Assembly (NCBI RefSeq): GCF_000513955.1
Contig: NZ_AZUZ01000009.1
Span: forward strand, 70,121-134,120
Direction of reading: 5' to 3'
DNA length: 64,000 nucleotides
DNA from: Pseudoxanthomonas suwonensis J47
Lineage (GTDB): Bacteria > Pseudomonadota > Gammaproteobacteria > Xanthomonadales > Xanthomonadaceae
The position numbers were made by a program, and so were the translations under genes. Positions 48,813 to 59,608 of the stretch are shown piece after piece; position 1 is the first letter of the stretch; each line of letters starts with the position of its first letter. The notes below the pieces were generated by a model. That model saw nothing but the letters and a program-made list of their open reading frames with translations, did no database searches and was not told the DNA's origin.

Positions 48813-48818
48813 TAGAAT
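48813..48818 (+). promoter_or_regulatory. -10-like TAGAAT of the BtuM-like gene
   Basis: CGGCTAGAAT lies 30-35 bases before the start codon, inside a small GCTCGGC / GCCGAGC inverted repeat. I see no cobalamin riboswitch box in the short leader. Confidence 0.45.
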
Positions 48819-48847
48819 GCGGGCCGAGCCTTCACGAGCCGCGCGCC

Positions 48848-49438
48848 ATGACCGCCAACACGTCCCGCTTCTTCATCCTGTTCGTCCTGGCCCTGCTGAT
48901 GGCCGCCTCGCGCGCGCACGCGTTCGACCACTTCTCGCCGCCGGACGCGACCTGGGCGGCGTTCTTCGTCGGCGGCTTCCTGCTGCGCGGCTGGGGCCGC
49001 TGGGTGTTCCCGCTGCTGATGGCGCTGGCGATGGGCATCGACTGGATGGTCATCTCGCGCCATGCCGCCTCGTTCTGGGACCACTACTGCGTCTCGGCCG
49101 CCTACTGGGGCCTGATCCCGGCCTACGGCCTGCTGTGGGCCGGCGGTTCGTGGCTGCGCAGCCGCTACACCGGCGCCAGCCTGGCCCAGGCCGGCCGCCT
49201 GCTCGGCGCCTTCGTGGTCGCCGTGGTCGCCTGCCAGTTCGTCGCCCAGGGCACCTTCTACTGGTACAGCGGCGTGGTCGCCGAGCCGACCGTGGCCGGC
49301 TGGTGGAAGAACTTCAACGACTGGCTGCCGGGCTACATGGGCACCGCCGCCGCCTACACCGCCATCGCCGCGGTGCTGCAGGTCGCCGCCGAGCGCATCG
49401 CCCCGCTGGTGCGCGGCGTCCGCGCCGCGCAGCGCTGA
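48848..49438 (+). CDS. btuM: BtuM-like cobalamin transporter (solitary ECF S-component)
   Basis: Integral membrane protein of 196 residues with six predicted helices (about 7-24, 37-47, 52-69, 85-103, 118-140, 162-182). Cys81 lies in the segment HYCVSAAYWGLIPAYG; the described BtuM of Thiobacillus denitrificans is about 190 residues, has six helices and binds cobalamin through a Cys at about position 80. The next gene encodes cob(I)alamin adenosyltransferase, 21 bases downstream. Size, Cys position and neighbour together suggest a vitamin B12 uptake protein that works without a dedicated ECF ATPase. I cannot align it to a BtuM sequence here, so the assignment is moderate. Confidence 0.65.
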   Translation: MTANTSRFFILFVLALLMAASRAHAFDHFSPPDATWAAFFVGGFLLRGWGRWVFPLLMALAMGIDWMVISRHAASFWDHYCVSAAYWGLIPAYGLLWAGGSWLRSRYTGASLAQAGRLLGAFVVAVVACQFVAQGTFYWYSGVVAEPTVAGWWKNFNDWLPGYMGTAAAYTAIAAVLQVAAERIAPLVRGVRAAQR

Positions 49439-49459
49439 CCGGCGGCCGGTTGCGTCCGC

Positions 49460-50017
49460 ATGGGCAACCGCCTGTCGAAGATCTATACCCGCACCGGTGA
49501 CGACGGCAGCACCGGGCTGGGCGACGGCAGCCGCACCGGCAAGGATTCGCTGCGGGTCGAGGCCTACGGCACGGTCGACGAGGCCAACTCGGCCATCGGC
49601 GTAGTGCTGGCCGCGCCGGGCGTGCCGGACGGCATCCGCGAGCTGCTGACCGCGGTCCAGCACCAGCTGTTCGACCTCGGCGGCGAGCTGTGCATCCCCG
49701 GCCACGCCGCCATCCAGGGCGAGGATGTGGACGCGCTGGAGCGTCACCTCGACCACTGGAACGCCGACCTGCCGCCGCTGAAGGACTTCATCCTCCCGGC
49801 CGGCGGCGAGGCCGCGGCGCGCTGCCACCTGGCCCGCACCATCGTCCGCCGCGCCGAACGCGCCACCGTGGCCCTGTCGCGCGCGGAAACCGTGCGCGCC
49901 GAGGCCGTGCGCTACCTCAACCGCCTGTCCGACCTGCTGTTCGTGCTCGCCCGGGTGCTGGCCCGCGCCGATGGCCAGGGCGAGGTGATCTGGCAGCACG
50001 CGCGCCGCCACGCCTGA
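49460..50017 (+). CDS. Cob(I)alamin adenosyltransferase, PduO type
   Basis: Transfers the adenosyl group of ATP to cob(I)alamin to form coenzyme B12. 185 residues of the PduO/MMAB family: ATP-binding KIYTRTGDDGSTGLGDGSR at the N-terminus, VDEANSAIGV, HQLFDLGGELC, ARTIVRRAERATVAL and the C-terminal YLNRLSDLLFVLARV. Immediately after the BtuM-like gene; salvage of exogenous cobalamin is the natural joint role. A GC hairpin follows. Confidence 0.94.
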   Translation: MGNRLSKIYTRTGDDGSTGLGDGSRTGKDSLRVEAYGTVDEANSAIGVVLAAPGVPDGIRELLTAVQHQLFDLGGELCIPGHAAIQGEDVDALERHLDHWNADLPPLKDFILPAGGEAAARCHLARTIVRRAERATVALSRAETVRAEAVRYLNRLSDLLFVLARVLARADGQGEVIWQHARRHA

Positions 50018-50022
50018 ACCCC

Positions 50023-50040
50023 GGGCGGGCCTGCCCGCCC
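50023..50040 (+). terminator. Hairpin after the adenosyltransferase
   Basis: GGGCGGGC-CT-GCCCGCCC, six bases past the stop, followed by a second small stem (CGGGGAATCCCCG) and GTTTTCCCC. It may end the btuM-adenosyltransferase transcript. Confidence 0.5.
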
Positions 50041-50127
50041 ATCGGGGAATCCCCGGTTCTCCCGCCGTTTTCCCCTCCCACCAAAAGCGGATGGCGCCCT
50101 GCCTTGCCGCCGGGTTACGGTGGGCCA

Positions 50128-51039
50128 ATGCTCGCCTATACCCATCCGGCCTGCCTCGAACACGACACCGGTCCGGACCACCCCGAATGCCCGCAGCGCC
50201 TGCGCGCGGTCCTCGACGCGCTGGGCCGGGCCTGGCCGGCCCTGCAGTGGCGCGAGGCGCCGATGGCCCTGCGCGGCGACCTGCTGCGCGTGCACAGCGG
50301 GGAGCTGGTCGACCAGGTGCTGGCGCCAGTGGCCGAAGGCCTGCACCGGCTGGACCCGGACACCGTGGTCGGCCCGGGCTCCGGGCGCGCCGCGCTGTAC
50401 GCCGCCGGTGCCGGGATCGCCGCGGTCGACGGAGTGATGGACGGCCGCGAGCGCACCGCCTTCTGCGCCGTGCGCCCGCCCGGCCACCACGCCACCGCCG
50501 ACGCGGCCATGGGCTTCTGCCTGTTCAACAACATCGCCGTGGCCGCGGCCCATGCCCGCGACCGCCACGGTCTGGAGCGGGTGGCCATCGTCGACTTCGA
50601 TGTGCACCACGGCAACGGCACCCAGGCCATCTTCCAGCGCGACCCGGCGGTGGCCTACTTCAGCACCCACCAGTCCGGCCTGTACCCGCACACCGGCAGC
50701 GTCTACGAGCGCGGCGTGGGCAACATCCACAACGTGCTGCTGCCGCCGGGCAGCGACGGCTTCCGCTTCCGCAACACCTGGGCCGACACCCTGCTGCCGG
50801 GGCTGGACGAGTTCCGCCCGCAGCTGGTGCTGGTCTCGGCCGGCTTCGACGCGCACCTGGCCGATCCGCTGGCCGACCTGATGCTCGACGCCGAGGACTT
50901 CGCCTGGCTCACCACCGAGCTGCTGGGCATCGCCCGGCGCCACTGCGATGGCCGCCTCGTGTCGACCCTGGAAGGCGGCTACAACATCGAGGCGCTGGCC
51001 GAATGCGCCACCGCCCACGTCGGCGCCCTGCTCGCCTGA
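50128..51039 (+). CDS. Histone-deacetylase-family amidohydrolase
   Basis: Class II HDAC-like zinc hydrolase of 303 residues. N-terminal HTHPACLEHDTGPDHPECPQRL-type pattern, catalytic RPPGHHATADAAMGFCLFNN, zinc-binding DFDVHHGNGTQAIF, STHQSGLYPHTG and SAGFDAHLADPL, all active-site residues kept. Bacterial members deacetylate polyamines or acetoin-like substrates; the real one is unknown. Spaced 110 bases from the previous gene, with a separate transcript likely. Confidence 0.93.
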   Translation: MLAYTHPACLEHDTGPDHPECPQRLRAVLDALGRAWPALQWREAPMALRGDLLRVHSGELVDQVLAPVAEGLHRLDPDTVVGPGSGRAALYAAGAGIAAVDGVMDGRERTAFCAVRPPGHHATADAAMGFCLFNNIAVAAAHARDRHGLERVAIVDFDVHHGNGTQAIFQRDPAVAYFSTHQSGLYPHTGSVYERGVGNIHNVLLPPGSDGFRFRNTWADTLLPGLDEFRPQLVLVSAGFDAHLADPLADLMLDAEDFAWLTTELLGIARRHCDGRLVSTLEGGYNIEALAECATAHVGALLA

Positions 51040-51105
51040 GGCCGCCGTTCCAGCCCTCCCGGGGATGAACCCCGCCTGCGCGCCGCGAAGCCTTTCATTG
51101 CCCGT

Positions 51106-53460
51106 ATGCACCCACATCCGGCAAGCTACGGCGGTTTTCGGCCGGATGTCCCCGCCTTGCGATCCCCCCTGCGCCTGCTGCCGCTGTCGTTGAGCATCGC
51201 CGCCTGCCTGCCGGTTGCTGCCTTCGCCGCGGACGACAAACCCCTGAGCTGGGCCCTGTGCCCGGCCGGCGACATCATTCCCCCGTTCGAGGGCGCGCCG
51301 CCGCCGGCGCAGCCGGGCGACCCGGCGCGGGAGGAGCAGCCGACCATCATCGAGGGCGACGAGCAGAGCGGCACCCGTGCCACCCCGCTGATCCAGGGCA
51401 ATGTCGCGCTGGTGCGCGGCGACCAGTTCCTGGGCACCGACAGCATCCAGATGGACACCGAGGCCGGCACCTACGTGGCCGAGGGCAACGTCCGCTACCA
51501 GGACACCGGCATCCGCATCGTCGCCGACCGCGCCGAGGGCAACCAGAACACCGACAGCCACACCATCACCAACATCCGCTACCAGCTGGTGGACCGCCGC
51601 GGCAATGGCGGCGCCGACTCGATCGAGCTGACCGGCCCGCTCGGGAAGATGCACCACTCCACCTACAGCACCTGCGACCCCGACCAGCGGATGTGGGAGC
51701 TGCGCGCGCAGCAGATCGACGTGGACAGCGACGACGGCTTCGGCGTGGCCCGCAACGCGGTGCTGCGCATGGGCAAGTTCCCGGTGCTGTACGTGCCGTG
51801 GTTCAAGTTCCCGGTGGACGACCGCCGCCAGACCGGCCTGCTCTACCCGTCGGTGAGCATGTCCGGGCGCAACGGCTTCGACTATCGCCAGCCGATCTAC
51901 CTCAACCTGGCGCCGAACTACGACATGACCCTGCTGCCGCGCTGGATGAGCAAGCGCGGCCTGCTGCTGGACACCGAGTTCCGCTACCTCTACGGCGGCG
52001 GCCGCGGCACGATCACGGCCGCGTACATGCCCGACGACGACCTGCGCGACCGCGACCGCGGCCGCTTCACGTTCAAGGGCTACCACAACATCAACCGGCA
52101 CTGGCAGGCCCGCGCCAACATCGGCTGGGTCAGCGACGAGCGCTTCGTCGAGGACTTCTCCAACCGCCTCTCCGGCATCTCCGCGTCCTACCTGCAGAGC
52201 ACCGCCGGCGTGTTCGGGGTGGGCCAGTACTGGAACGCCGGGGCGATGGTCGAGCACTTCCAGCTCACCGACTACACCCTCAGCGACCGCAACCTGCCGT
52301 ACAGCCGCCTGCCGCGCGTGTACGCCAACTGGGAGCGGCCGCTGGGCCACTGGCTGGACGCCGGCCTGTGGGCCGAGGCGGTCAACTTCCACCACACCGA
52401 GTTCGCCGGCGGCAGCCGCCTGGACCTGAAGCCCTATATCTCGGCGCGGCTCGGCGGCCCGGCCTGGTACGTGACCCCGACCCTGGCCTGGCGCTTCACC
52501 GGCTACCAGCTGGAACGCGAGCTGGCCGACCAGCGCGGCGGCGACACCTCGCCGACCCGCAGCCTGCCGATCACCTCGCTGGACGCGGGCGTGTACTTCG
52601 ACCGCGACGCGCGCATCGGCGGCGAGAACTACCTGCACACGCTGGAACCGCGGATCTTCTACCTCAACGTGCCGTACCGCGACCAGAGTGCGCTGCCGCT
52701 GTTCGACACCCGCCCCTTCACCTTCAGCTGGGGCCAGCTGTTCCGCGACAACCGCTATTCCGGCGCCGACCGCCAGACCGACGCCAACCAGCTGACCCTG
52801 GCCCTGAGCTCGCGCCTGATCCGCCAGGCCGACGGCCGCGAGAAGCTGTCGGCCAGCATCGGCCAGATCCGCTACTTCGAGGACTCGCGCGTGCTCGCCC
52901 CGGGCGAGACCCCGGTGGAGAAGGGCAAGTCGGCCTGGGTGGCCGACGCCAACTACATGATCAACGACCGCTGGAACCTCGGCGCCTCGTACCAGTGGGA
53001 CCCGAAGTTCCGCCGCGAGGACCTGGCCAGCATCCGCGCCCGCTACCTGTGGCCGAACGACGGCGTGGTCAACATCGGTTACCGCTACCGCCGCAACCTG
53101 CTGGAACAGGCCGACTTCTCCTTCCTGTACCCGATCAACTCCACCTGGAGCGTGGTCGGCCGCTACTACCACTCGCTGAAGGACGACAAGCTGCTGGAGG
53201 CCATCGGCGGCGTGCAGTGGGACAGCTGCTGCTTCGCGGTGCGGGCCCTGGCCCGCCGCTACGTGCGCAACCGCGAGGGCGACGTGGACAATGCCATTCA
53301 GGTGGAATTCGTCCTGAAGGGCCTAGGTTCGGCCGGCCAGGACACGGAGCGTACCTTGCGCCGTGCTATTCTCGGCTACCACCGCGACGACCTGTACCTG
53401 GTCCCGCCCAGCAACACCACGCCCGATCCGGACGACTACGATCCGAACCTCATTCCGTGA
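51106..53460 (+). CDS. lptD: LPS-assembly protein LptD
   Basis: Essential outer-membrane beta-barrel that inserts lipopolysaccharide with LptE. 784 residues. Signal peptide of about 41 residues (ends AFA), an OstA jellyroll (IIEGDEQSGTRATPLIQGNVALVRG) and the barrel with WFKFPVDDRRQTGLLYPS. Four cysteines, Cys52, Cys190 and the Cys708-Cys709 pair, match the two essential disulfides of E. coli LptD. It is the first gene of lptD-surA-pdxA. Confidence 0.95.
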   Translation: MHPHPASYGGFRPDVPALRSPLRLLPLSLSIAACLPVAAFAADDKPLSWALCPAGDIIPPFEGAPPPAQPGDPAREEQPTIIEGDEQSGTRATPLIQGNVALVRGDQFLGTDSIQMDTEAGTYVAEGNVRYQDTGIRIVADRAEGNQNTDSHTITNIRYQLVDRRGNGGADSIELTGPLGKMHHSTYSTCDPDQRMWELRAQQIDVDSDDGFGVARNAVLRMGKFPVLYVPWFKFPVDDRRQTGLLYPSVSMSGRNGFDYRQPIYLNLAPNYDMTLLPRWMSKRGLLLDTEFRYLYGGGRGTITAAYMPDDDLRDRDRGRFTFKGYHNINRHWQARANIGWVSDERFVEDFSNRLSGISASYLQSTAGVFGVGQYWNAGAMVEHFQLTDYTLSDRNLPYSRLPRVYANWERPLGHWLDAGLWAEAVNFHHTEFAGGSRLDLKPYISARLGGPAWYVTPTLAWRFTGYQLERELADQRGGDTSPTRSLPITSLDAGVYFDRDARIGGENYLHTLEPRIFYLNVPYRDQSALPLFDTRPFTFSWGQLFRDNRYSGADRQTDANQLTLALSSRLIRQADGREKLSASIGQIRYFEDSRVLAPGETPVEKGKSAWVADANYMINDRWNLGASYQWDPKFRREDLASIRARYLWPNDGVVNIGYRYRRNLLEQADFSFLYPINSTWSVVGRYYHSLKDDKLLEAIGGVQWDSCCFAVRALARRYVRNREGDVDNAIQVEFVLKGLGSAGQDTERTLRRAILGYHRDDLYLVPPSNTTPDPDDYDPNLIP

Positions 53461-53464
53461 GTCC

Positions 53465-54829
53465 ATGAGCCTTCGCCTTCTCGCGCTCTCCCTGGCGGCC
53501 GCCGCCCTCTGCTCCTTCACTTCCGCCGTCCCGGCGCAGCAGCTGCAGCCGATCGAGCGGATCGCCGCGGTGGTCGACGAAGGCGTGGTCCTGCAGAGCG
53601 AGCTGGACCTGGCCATGCGCAACATCACCGCGCAGTACGCCGGGCGCGAGGACCAGCTGCCGCCGCGCGAGGTCCTCGAACGCCAGGTGCTCGAGCGCCT
53701 GGTCCTGACCCGCCTGCAGGTCGACCGCGCCCGCAGCCAGGGCATCCGCCTGGGCGACCAGGAGATCAACCAGGCCGTGGCCGCCATCGCCCAGCAGAAC
53801 GGGATGACCGTCGACGCGCTGCGCCAGCGCCTGGCCGAGGACGGGATGTCGTTCGAGGAGTTCCGCCGCTCCCTGGCCGACGAGATCATGGTCCAGCGCC
53901 TGCGCCAGAGCTTCGCCCAGAGCCGCATCAACGTCAGCGAGGCGGAGGTCGACTCGGCCCTGGCCCAGCAGGCCGCCGGCGGCACCCAGTACCGCCTGGC
54001 CCACATCCTGGTCGCGCTGCCGGAAGGCGCCACCGCCGACCAGATCGCCACCGGCCAGCGCAAGATCGAAGGCATCCGCAGCGTCATCGACCGCGGCGAA
54101 CTGACCTTCCCGGCCGCGGCCGTGCGCTACTCCGACAGCCCCAACGCGCTGGAAGGCGGCGACCTGGGCTGGCGCTCGCTGGACGAGATCCCGAGCGTGT
54201 TCTCCCGCGCCATCACCGAGATGACCCCGGGCCAGATCCTCGGCCCGATCCGCGGCCCCAGCGGTTTCCAGCTGCTGCAGCTGGTCGACGTGCGCGACGC
54301 GGCCGCCGGCGCCCCGGCGCAGACCGTCACCGAGTACCACGTCCGCCACATCCTGGTGCGGGTCAACGACCGCCAGGACGACGCCACCGCCAAGGCCAGG
54401 ATCGACACCCTGCGCGCGCGCGTCGCCGGCGGCGCCGACTTCCAGGAAGTGGCGCGCGAGTCCTCCGAGGACAACAACACCCGCGGCCAGGGCGGCGACC
54501 TGGGCTGGTTCCCGGCCGATGCCTACGGTCCGGACTTCGGCCGCCAGGTCACCGCGATCGGGGACGGCGAGGTGTCGCAGCCGTTCCGCACCGACGCCGG
54601 CTGGCACGTGATCCAGCGCGTGGCCCAGCGCCAGACCGACGTGACCAACGAGAACCGTCGCGCCCAGGTCCGCGACACCATCGGCCGGCGCAAGCTGGAA
54701 GAGGAATACAACCGCTACCTGCAGGAACTGCGCGGCGAAGCCTACGTGGTGTTCCGGACCGGCGACCGTGCCGTCGAAGGCGCGACCCCGGCAGCTGCCG
54801 AGCCGGTCGCACCCCCGTCCGGCGGCTGA
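53465..54829 (+). CDS. surA: Periplasmic chaperone/peptidyl-prolyl isomerase SurA
   Basis: Chaperone for outer-membrane proteins, including LptD. 454 residues. Signal peptide (about 1-24), N-terminal chaperone part starting IERIAAVVDEGVVLQSELD, first parvulin domain (YRLAHILVALPEG, GGDLGWRSLDEIP), second parvulin domain (YHVRHILVRVNDR, GGDLGWFPADAYGPDF) and a C-terminal helix, ending in an Ala/Pro tail. The ATG lies four bases after the lptD stop. Confidence 0.96.
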   Translation: MSLRLLALSLAAAALCSFTSAVPAQQLQPIERIAAVVDEGVVLQSELDLAMRNITAQYAGREDQLPPREVLERQVLERLVLTRLQVDRARSQGIRLGDQEINQAVAAIAQQNGMTVDALRQRLAEDGMSFEEFRRSLADEIMVQRLRQSFAQSRINVSEAEVDSALAQQAAGGTQYRLAHILVALPEGATADQIATGQRKIEGIRSVIDRGELTFPAAAVRYSDSPNALEGGDLGWRSLDEIPSVFSRAITEMTPGQILGPIRGPSGFQLLQLVDVRDAAAGAPAQTVTEYHVRHILVRVNDRQDDATAKARIDTLRARVAGGADFQEVARESSEDNNTRGQGGDLGWFPADAYGPDFGRQVTAIGDGEVSQPFRTDAGWHVIQRVAQRQTDVTNENRRAQVRDTIGRRKLEEEYNRYLQELRGEAYVVFRTGDRAVEGATPAAAEPVAPPSGG

Positions 54830-54830
54830 C

Positions 54831-55811
54831 ATGGCCCTGCCCCGGCTCGCGCTGGTTCCAGGCGAACCGGCCGGGGTCGGCCCTGAACTCTGCGTGCGCC
54901 TGGCCCAGCGGCCACGCAGCGACTGCACGCTGGTCACCCTCGCCGACCCGGCGACGATGCGGGCCGCAGCCGAAGCGCTGGGCCTGCCACTGAACCTGCT
55001 GCACGAGGATGATGTCGCCCGCGAGCCGGGCGACATGCCGTTGCGCATGTTTCCCAACACCAACGCGGTCGGGTTCGGCCGTCCCGACCCGCGCAACGCC
55101 GGCGCGGTGATCGGGGCGCTGCTCGATGCCGCCGAGGGCTGCGTGCGCGGCCGCTTCGCCGGCATGGTCACCGGCCCGGTGCAGAAGTCGACGATCAACG
55201 AAGGCGGGATCGCCTACACCGGCACCACCGAGCTGCTGGCCGGCCACGCCGGCCGCGACGTGGTGATGATGCTGGCCAACGACGTGGTCCGGGTCGCGCT
55301 GGCGACCACCCACCTGCCGCTGCGCGAGGTGCCCGATGCGATCGACGCGGTCCTGCTGCGGCGGGTGCTGCGCATCACCCACGAAGCCCTGCGCCGGGAC
55401 TTCGGCATCGCCGAACCGGTGATCGCCGTGCTCGGCCTCAACCCGCACGCGGGCGAGAACGGCCACCTCGGCCGCGAGGAGCTCGACCTCATCGTCCCGG
55501 TGCTGGAGCAGCTGCGCGCCGAAGGCATGCGCCTGCCCGGCCCGCTGCCGGCGGACACCGCGTTCCTGCCGCAGAAGCTGGCCGGCTTCGACGCGGTGCT
55601 GGCGATGTACCACGACCAGGGCCTGCCGGTGCTCAAGTTCAGCGGCTTCGAGCGCGCGGTGAACCTGACCCTGGGCCTGCCCTACCCGCGCGTGGCGGTC
55701 GACCACGGCACAGCCCTGGACCTGGCCGGCCGTGGCATCGCCGATCCCTCCAGCCTGGAAGCGGCCGTCGCGACCTGCGCGCGGATGGCGGCGCAGCGGC
55801 AGAGCGGTTGA
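54831..55811 (+). CDS. pdxA: 4-hydroxythreonine-4-phosphate dehydrogenase
   Basis: NAD-dependent enzyme of pyridoxal phosphate synthesis. 326 residues. PdxA marks: VPGEPAGVGPELCVRLA, TGPVQKSTINEGGI, YTGTTELLAGHAG, the metal-site LGLNPHAGENGHLGREE and AMYHDQGLPVLKF. One base separates its ATG from the surA stop. In many Gammaproteobacteria ksgA, apaG and apaH follow, but here the transcript faces ruvB. Confidence 0.95.
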   Translation: MALPRLALVPGEPAGVGPELCVRLAQRPRSDCTLVTLADPATMRAAAEALGLPLNLLHEDDVAREPGDMPLRMFPNTNAVGFGRPDPRNAGAVIGALLDAAEGCVRGRFAGMVTGPVQKSTINEGGIAYTGTTELLAGHAGRDVVMMLANDVVRVALATTHLPLREVPDAIDAVLLRRVLRITHEALRRDFGIAEPVIAVLGLNPHAGENGHLGREELDLIVPVLEQLRAEGMRLPGPLPADTAFLPQKLAGFDAVLAMYHDQGLPVLKFSGFERAVNLTLGLPYPRVAVDHGTALDLAGRGIADPSSLEAAVATCARMAAQRQSG

Positions 55812-55814
55812 GCG

Positions 55815-55841
55815 ATGCCCGCGTCCATGCGACGCGGGCAT
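55815..55841 (+). terminator. Hairpin after pdxA
   Basis: ATGCCCGCGTC-CATGC-GACGCGGGCAT, a perfect 11-bp stem starting three bases past the pdxA stop and overlapping the start of repeat C copy 2. No T-run. Confidence 0.55.
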
Positions 55842-55898
55842 TCGACGGCGCGCGCCAGTGCCGCGCAAACATGCCGTCCCTTCCCGCAGGGAGAGGGG
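55829..55898 (+). repeat. Dispersed intergenic repeat C, copy 2
   Basis: Matches 19207-19277 at almost 90% by eye and ends in CCCGCAGGGAGAGGGG, a variant of the CCCCTCTCCC palindrome. It fills the gap between convergent pdxA and ruvB. Confidence 0.75.
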
Positions 55899-55905
55899 CT
55901 TCAGA

Positions 55906-56937
<1,032 letters not shown>

Positions 56938-57000
56938 GCCGCGATTATGGACGCTGCGGCGGCGTTGCGCCCGCCTCCCGCGGCCACCCCGGCCGGCCGG

Positions 57001-58923
57001 TCAGATCTCGACCTGCGAACCCAGCTCGACCAGGCGGTTGCCCGGGATGCGGAAGAACCCGGTCGCCGGCGCCGCGTTGCGGTGCATGAAGGCGAACAGC
57101 TTGTCGCGCCAGATCGCCATGCCGCGGCGGGCGCTGGGCACGATGGTCTCGCGGCTGGCGAAGAAGGTCGTGTCCATCGGGTCGAAGCCCATGCCGGTGG
57201 CGTCGCTGGCGCGCATCAGCGCCAGCGGCACGTCCGGGGTCTCCATGAAGCCGAAGCGCACCACCATCCGGTAGAAGTCGTCGCCGATCTGCTCGACCTT
57301 CAGCTGCCGCTCCGCGGGCGCGTGCGGCACCGGCAACGTCTCCACGGTCAGGAACACGTTGCGCTCGTGCAGCACCTTGTTGTGCTTGAGGTTGTGCAGC
57401 AGCGCGTGCGGCACCACGGAGCCGTCGGCGGTGAGGAACACCGCCGTGCCCGGAACGCGCGCGGGAGGAGCAAGCATCAGCCCGGGCAGGAAGGTGTCGA
57501 CCCGGATGCCGTCCTTGCGGATCTCATCCCGCAGCAGCTCGCGGCCACGCCGCCAGGTGCGCAGCATGGTGAACAGGACGACGCCCAGCACCACCGGGAA
57601 CCACGCGCCCTGCAGCAGCTTGGCGCCGTTGGCGACGACGAAGGCCACGTCGACCACGAAGAACAGCACGCACAGCGGCAGCACCCAGTTGCGCCAGCGC
57701 GGCCACAGCGCGCGCGCCACCAGCGCCAGCAGCAGGGTGTCGATCAGCATCGTCGCCGACACCGAGATGCCGTAGGCCACGGCCAGGTTGGTCGAACTGC
57801 GGAACGCCAGCACCAGGCCGATGACCATCACCGCCAGCAGCCAGTTGATGCCGGGAATGTAGATCTGGCCGATGGTGTCCTGCGAGGTGTGCTTGATCCG
57901 CATGCGCGGGATGTAGCCCAGCTGCATCGCCTGGCGCGACACCGAGAACGCGCCGGTGATCACCGCCTGCGAGGCGATCACCGCGGCCATGGTCGCCAGC
58001 ACGATCATCGGGTACAGCGCCCAGGCCGGCACCGACTCGTAGAACGGGTTGCGCACCAGCTCCGGCTGCTCCAGCACCAGCGCGCCCTGCCCCAGGTAGT
58101 TGAGCAGCAGGCAGGGCAGCACGAAGAAGTACCAGGCGTGGCGGATCGGCGGCGCGCCGAAGTGGCCCATGTCCGCGTACAGCGCCTCGCCGCCGGTCAC
58201 CGCCAGCACCACCGCGCCGAGGATGAACACCCCGTGCCAGCCGTGCTCGCTGAAGAACAGCGCGCCCCAGTACGGGTTGAACGCCTTCAGCACTTCCGGC
58301 GCCTGGATGATGTTCCATGCGCCGATCACCGCCAGGGCGATGAACCACAGCGTCATCACCGGCCCGAACACCTTGCCCACCTTCTCGGTGCCGAAGCGCT
58401 GGGCCATGAACACCAGCAGCAGCACCACCACGGTGAGCGGCACGATGAACGGATGCAGCGAGGGCGCGGCGATCTCCAGGCCCTCCATCGCGCCGAGCAC
58501 CGAGATCGCCGGGGTGATCACCCCGTCGCCGAAGAACAGCGAGGCGCCGAAGATGCCTAGGATGCCCACGACGTAGGCCGTGCGCGAACCGTTCTTCAAG
58601 GTGCGCTGGGCCAGCGCCATCAGCGCCATGATGCCGCCCTCGCCCTCGTTGTCGGCGCGCATGATGATGGTCACGTACTTCAGGGTGACGATCACCATCA
58701 GCGACCAGAACGCCAGCGACAGCACGCCCAGCACGGTGTCGTGGTCGCTGTTGAGGCCGTAGTGCGGCGAGAACGCTTCCTTCAGCGTGTACAGCGGGCT
58801 GGTGCCGATGTCGCCGAAGACCACGCCGATGGCGCCGACGACCAGCGCGAGGCCGGCACCGGGCCCCTGCACGGGGTGGCCGTGCGGACCGTTGGCAGGC
58901 GCGGGGTTTGACGCTGCGGACAT
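57001..58923 (-). CDS. kup: Potassium uptake protein Kup
   Basis: Low-affinity proton-potassium symporter of the KUP/HAK family. 640 residues, twelve helices in the first 430 or so, then a cytoplasmic domain. Family signature [22 protein letters not shown] at the N-terminus (shown in part elsewhere as [10 protein letters not shown]), [34 protein letters not shown] and [23 protein letters not shown] at 58932 would add three residues. Lies between ruvA and ruvB, all minus strand. Confidence 0.95.
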   Translation of the reverse strand: MSAASNPAPANGPHGHPVQGPGAGLALVVGAIGVVFGDIGTSPLYTLKEAFSPHYGLNSDHDTVLGVLSLAFWSLMVIVTLKYVTIIMRADNEGEGGIMALMALAQRTLKNGSRTAYVVGILGIFGASLFFGDGVITPAISVLGAMEGLEIAAPSLHPFIVPLTVVVLLLVFMAQRFGTEKVGKVFGPVMTLWFIALAVIGAWNIIQAPEVLKAFNPYWGALFFSEHGWHGVFILGAVVLAVTGGEALYADMGHFGAPPIRHAWYFFVLPCLLLNYLGQGALVLEQPELVRNPFYESVPAWALYPMIVLATMAAVIASQAVITGAFSVSRQAMQLGYIPRMRIKHTSQDTIGQIYIPGINWLLAVMVIGLVLAFRSSTNLAVAYGISVSATMLIDTLLLALVARALWPRWRNWVLPLCVLFFVVDVAFVVANGAKLLQGAWFPVVLGVVLFTMLRTWRRGRELLRDEIRKDGIRVDTFLPGLMLAPPARVPGTAVFLTADGSVVPHALLHNLKHNKVLHERNVFLTVETLPVPHAPAERQLKVEQIGDDFYRMVVRFGFMETPDVPLALMRASDATGMGFDPMDTTFFASRETIVPSARRGMAIWRDKLFAFMHRNAAPATGFFRIPGNRLVELGSQVEI

Positions 58924-58974
58924 GGCGGTCACAGGTTAGCGCGGCGGCGCGTGGCGGGGATGTGTCGGCGCCAC

Positions 58975-59562
58975 TCAGCGCAACGCCGACTGCAGCGCCT
59001 TGCGGATGATCGCGGCCGCGTCGTCGCCGGGGGCGGCGCCGTCGCGGGCCATGCGCGCCGCCTCGGCCGGCTTGTAGCCCAGCTGCTGCAGGGCGGTGGC
59101 CGCGTCGGCAACCGGGTCGCCGGCTGGCGCCGGCATGCCGCTGCTGCCGCCACCGGCCAGGTCGGCGGCGCGGTCGCGCAGCTCCACCACCATGCGCTCG
59201 GCGGTCTTCTTGCCGATGCCGGGGATGCGGGTCAGCGCGGTGACGTCGCCGGCCTGCACCAGCCGCGCGAACTCGTCCACGCTCACCCCGGACAGCACGG
59301 CGAGGGCGATTTTCGCGCCGATGCCGCTGACCTTCTGCACGTCGCGGAACAGGCGCCGCTCGGACTCGCGCAGGAAACCGTACAGCGAGACGCTGTCCTC
59401 CTTCTGCGCGTAATGGGTGAACAGCGAGACCTCGCGACCCAGTTCGGGCAGGTCGTAGAAGGTGCTCATCGGCGCCTCCAGCTCGTAGCCGACGCCGTTG
59501 ACGTCGATCACCAGCCAAGGCGGCTGCTTGAGGGCGAGGATGCCGCGCAGGCGTCCGATCAT
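58975..59562 (-). CDS. ruvA: Holliday junction-binding protein RuvA
   Basis: Tetrameric junction-binding subunit of the RuvAB motor. 195 residues: OB-fold domain I ([20 protein letters not shown]), helix-hairpin-helix domain II with [15 protein letters not shown] and [16 protein letters not shown], a flexible linker and domain III ([19 protein letters not shown]). An AGAGGA ribosome site stands upstream. Follows ruvC. Confidence 0.95.
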   Translation of the reverse strand: MIGRLRGILALKQPPWLVIDVNGVGYELEAPMSTFYDLPELGREVSLFTHYAQKEDSVSLYGFLRESERRLFRDVQKVSGIGAKIALAVLSGVSVDEFARLVQAGDVTALTRIPGIGKKTAERMVVELRDRAADLAGGGSSGMPAPAGDPVADAATALQQLGYKPAEAARMARDGAAPGDDAAAIIRKALQSALR

Positions 59563-59580
59563 CGGGGGTTCCTCTGGAGC

Positions 59581-59608
59581 GGGATTCGGGATTCGGGATT
59601 GGGGATTC
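59581..59608. repeat. Heptamer tandem repeat (GGGATTC)4
   Basis: Four 7-base units, the third GGGATTG, in the 132-base gap between ruvC and ruvA. An AT-richer stretch at 59663-59690 carries further CGAATCAC units. Strings of GATTC(G/C)GG-type units are frequent in intergenic DNA of this family. Confidence 0.85.

Noticed and set aside
49912..53172. Minus-strand open frame of over 1000 codons
   Set aside because: It covers the adenosyltransferase, HDAC-like and lptD genes on the opposite strand and has no recognisable domain.
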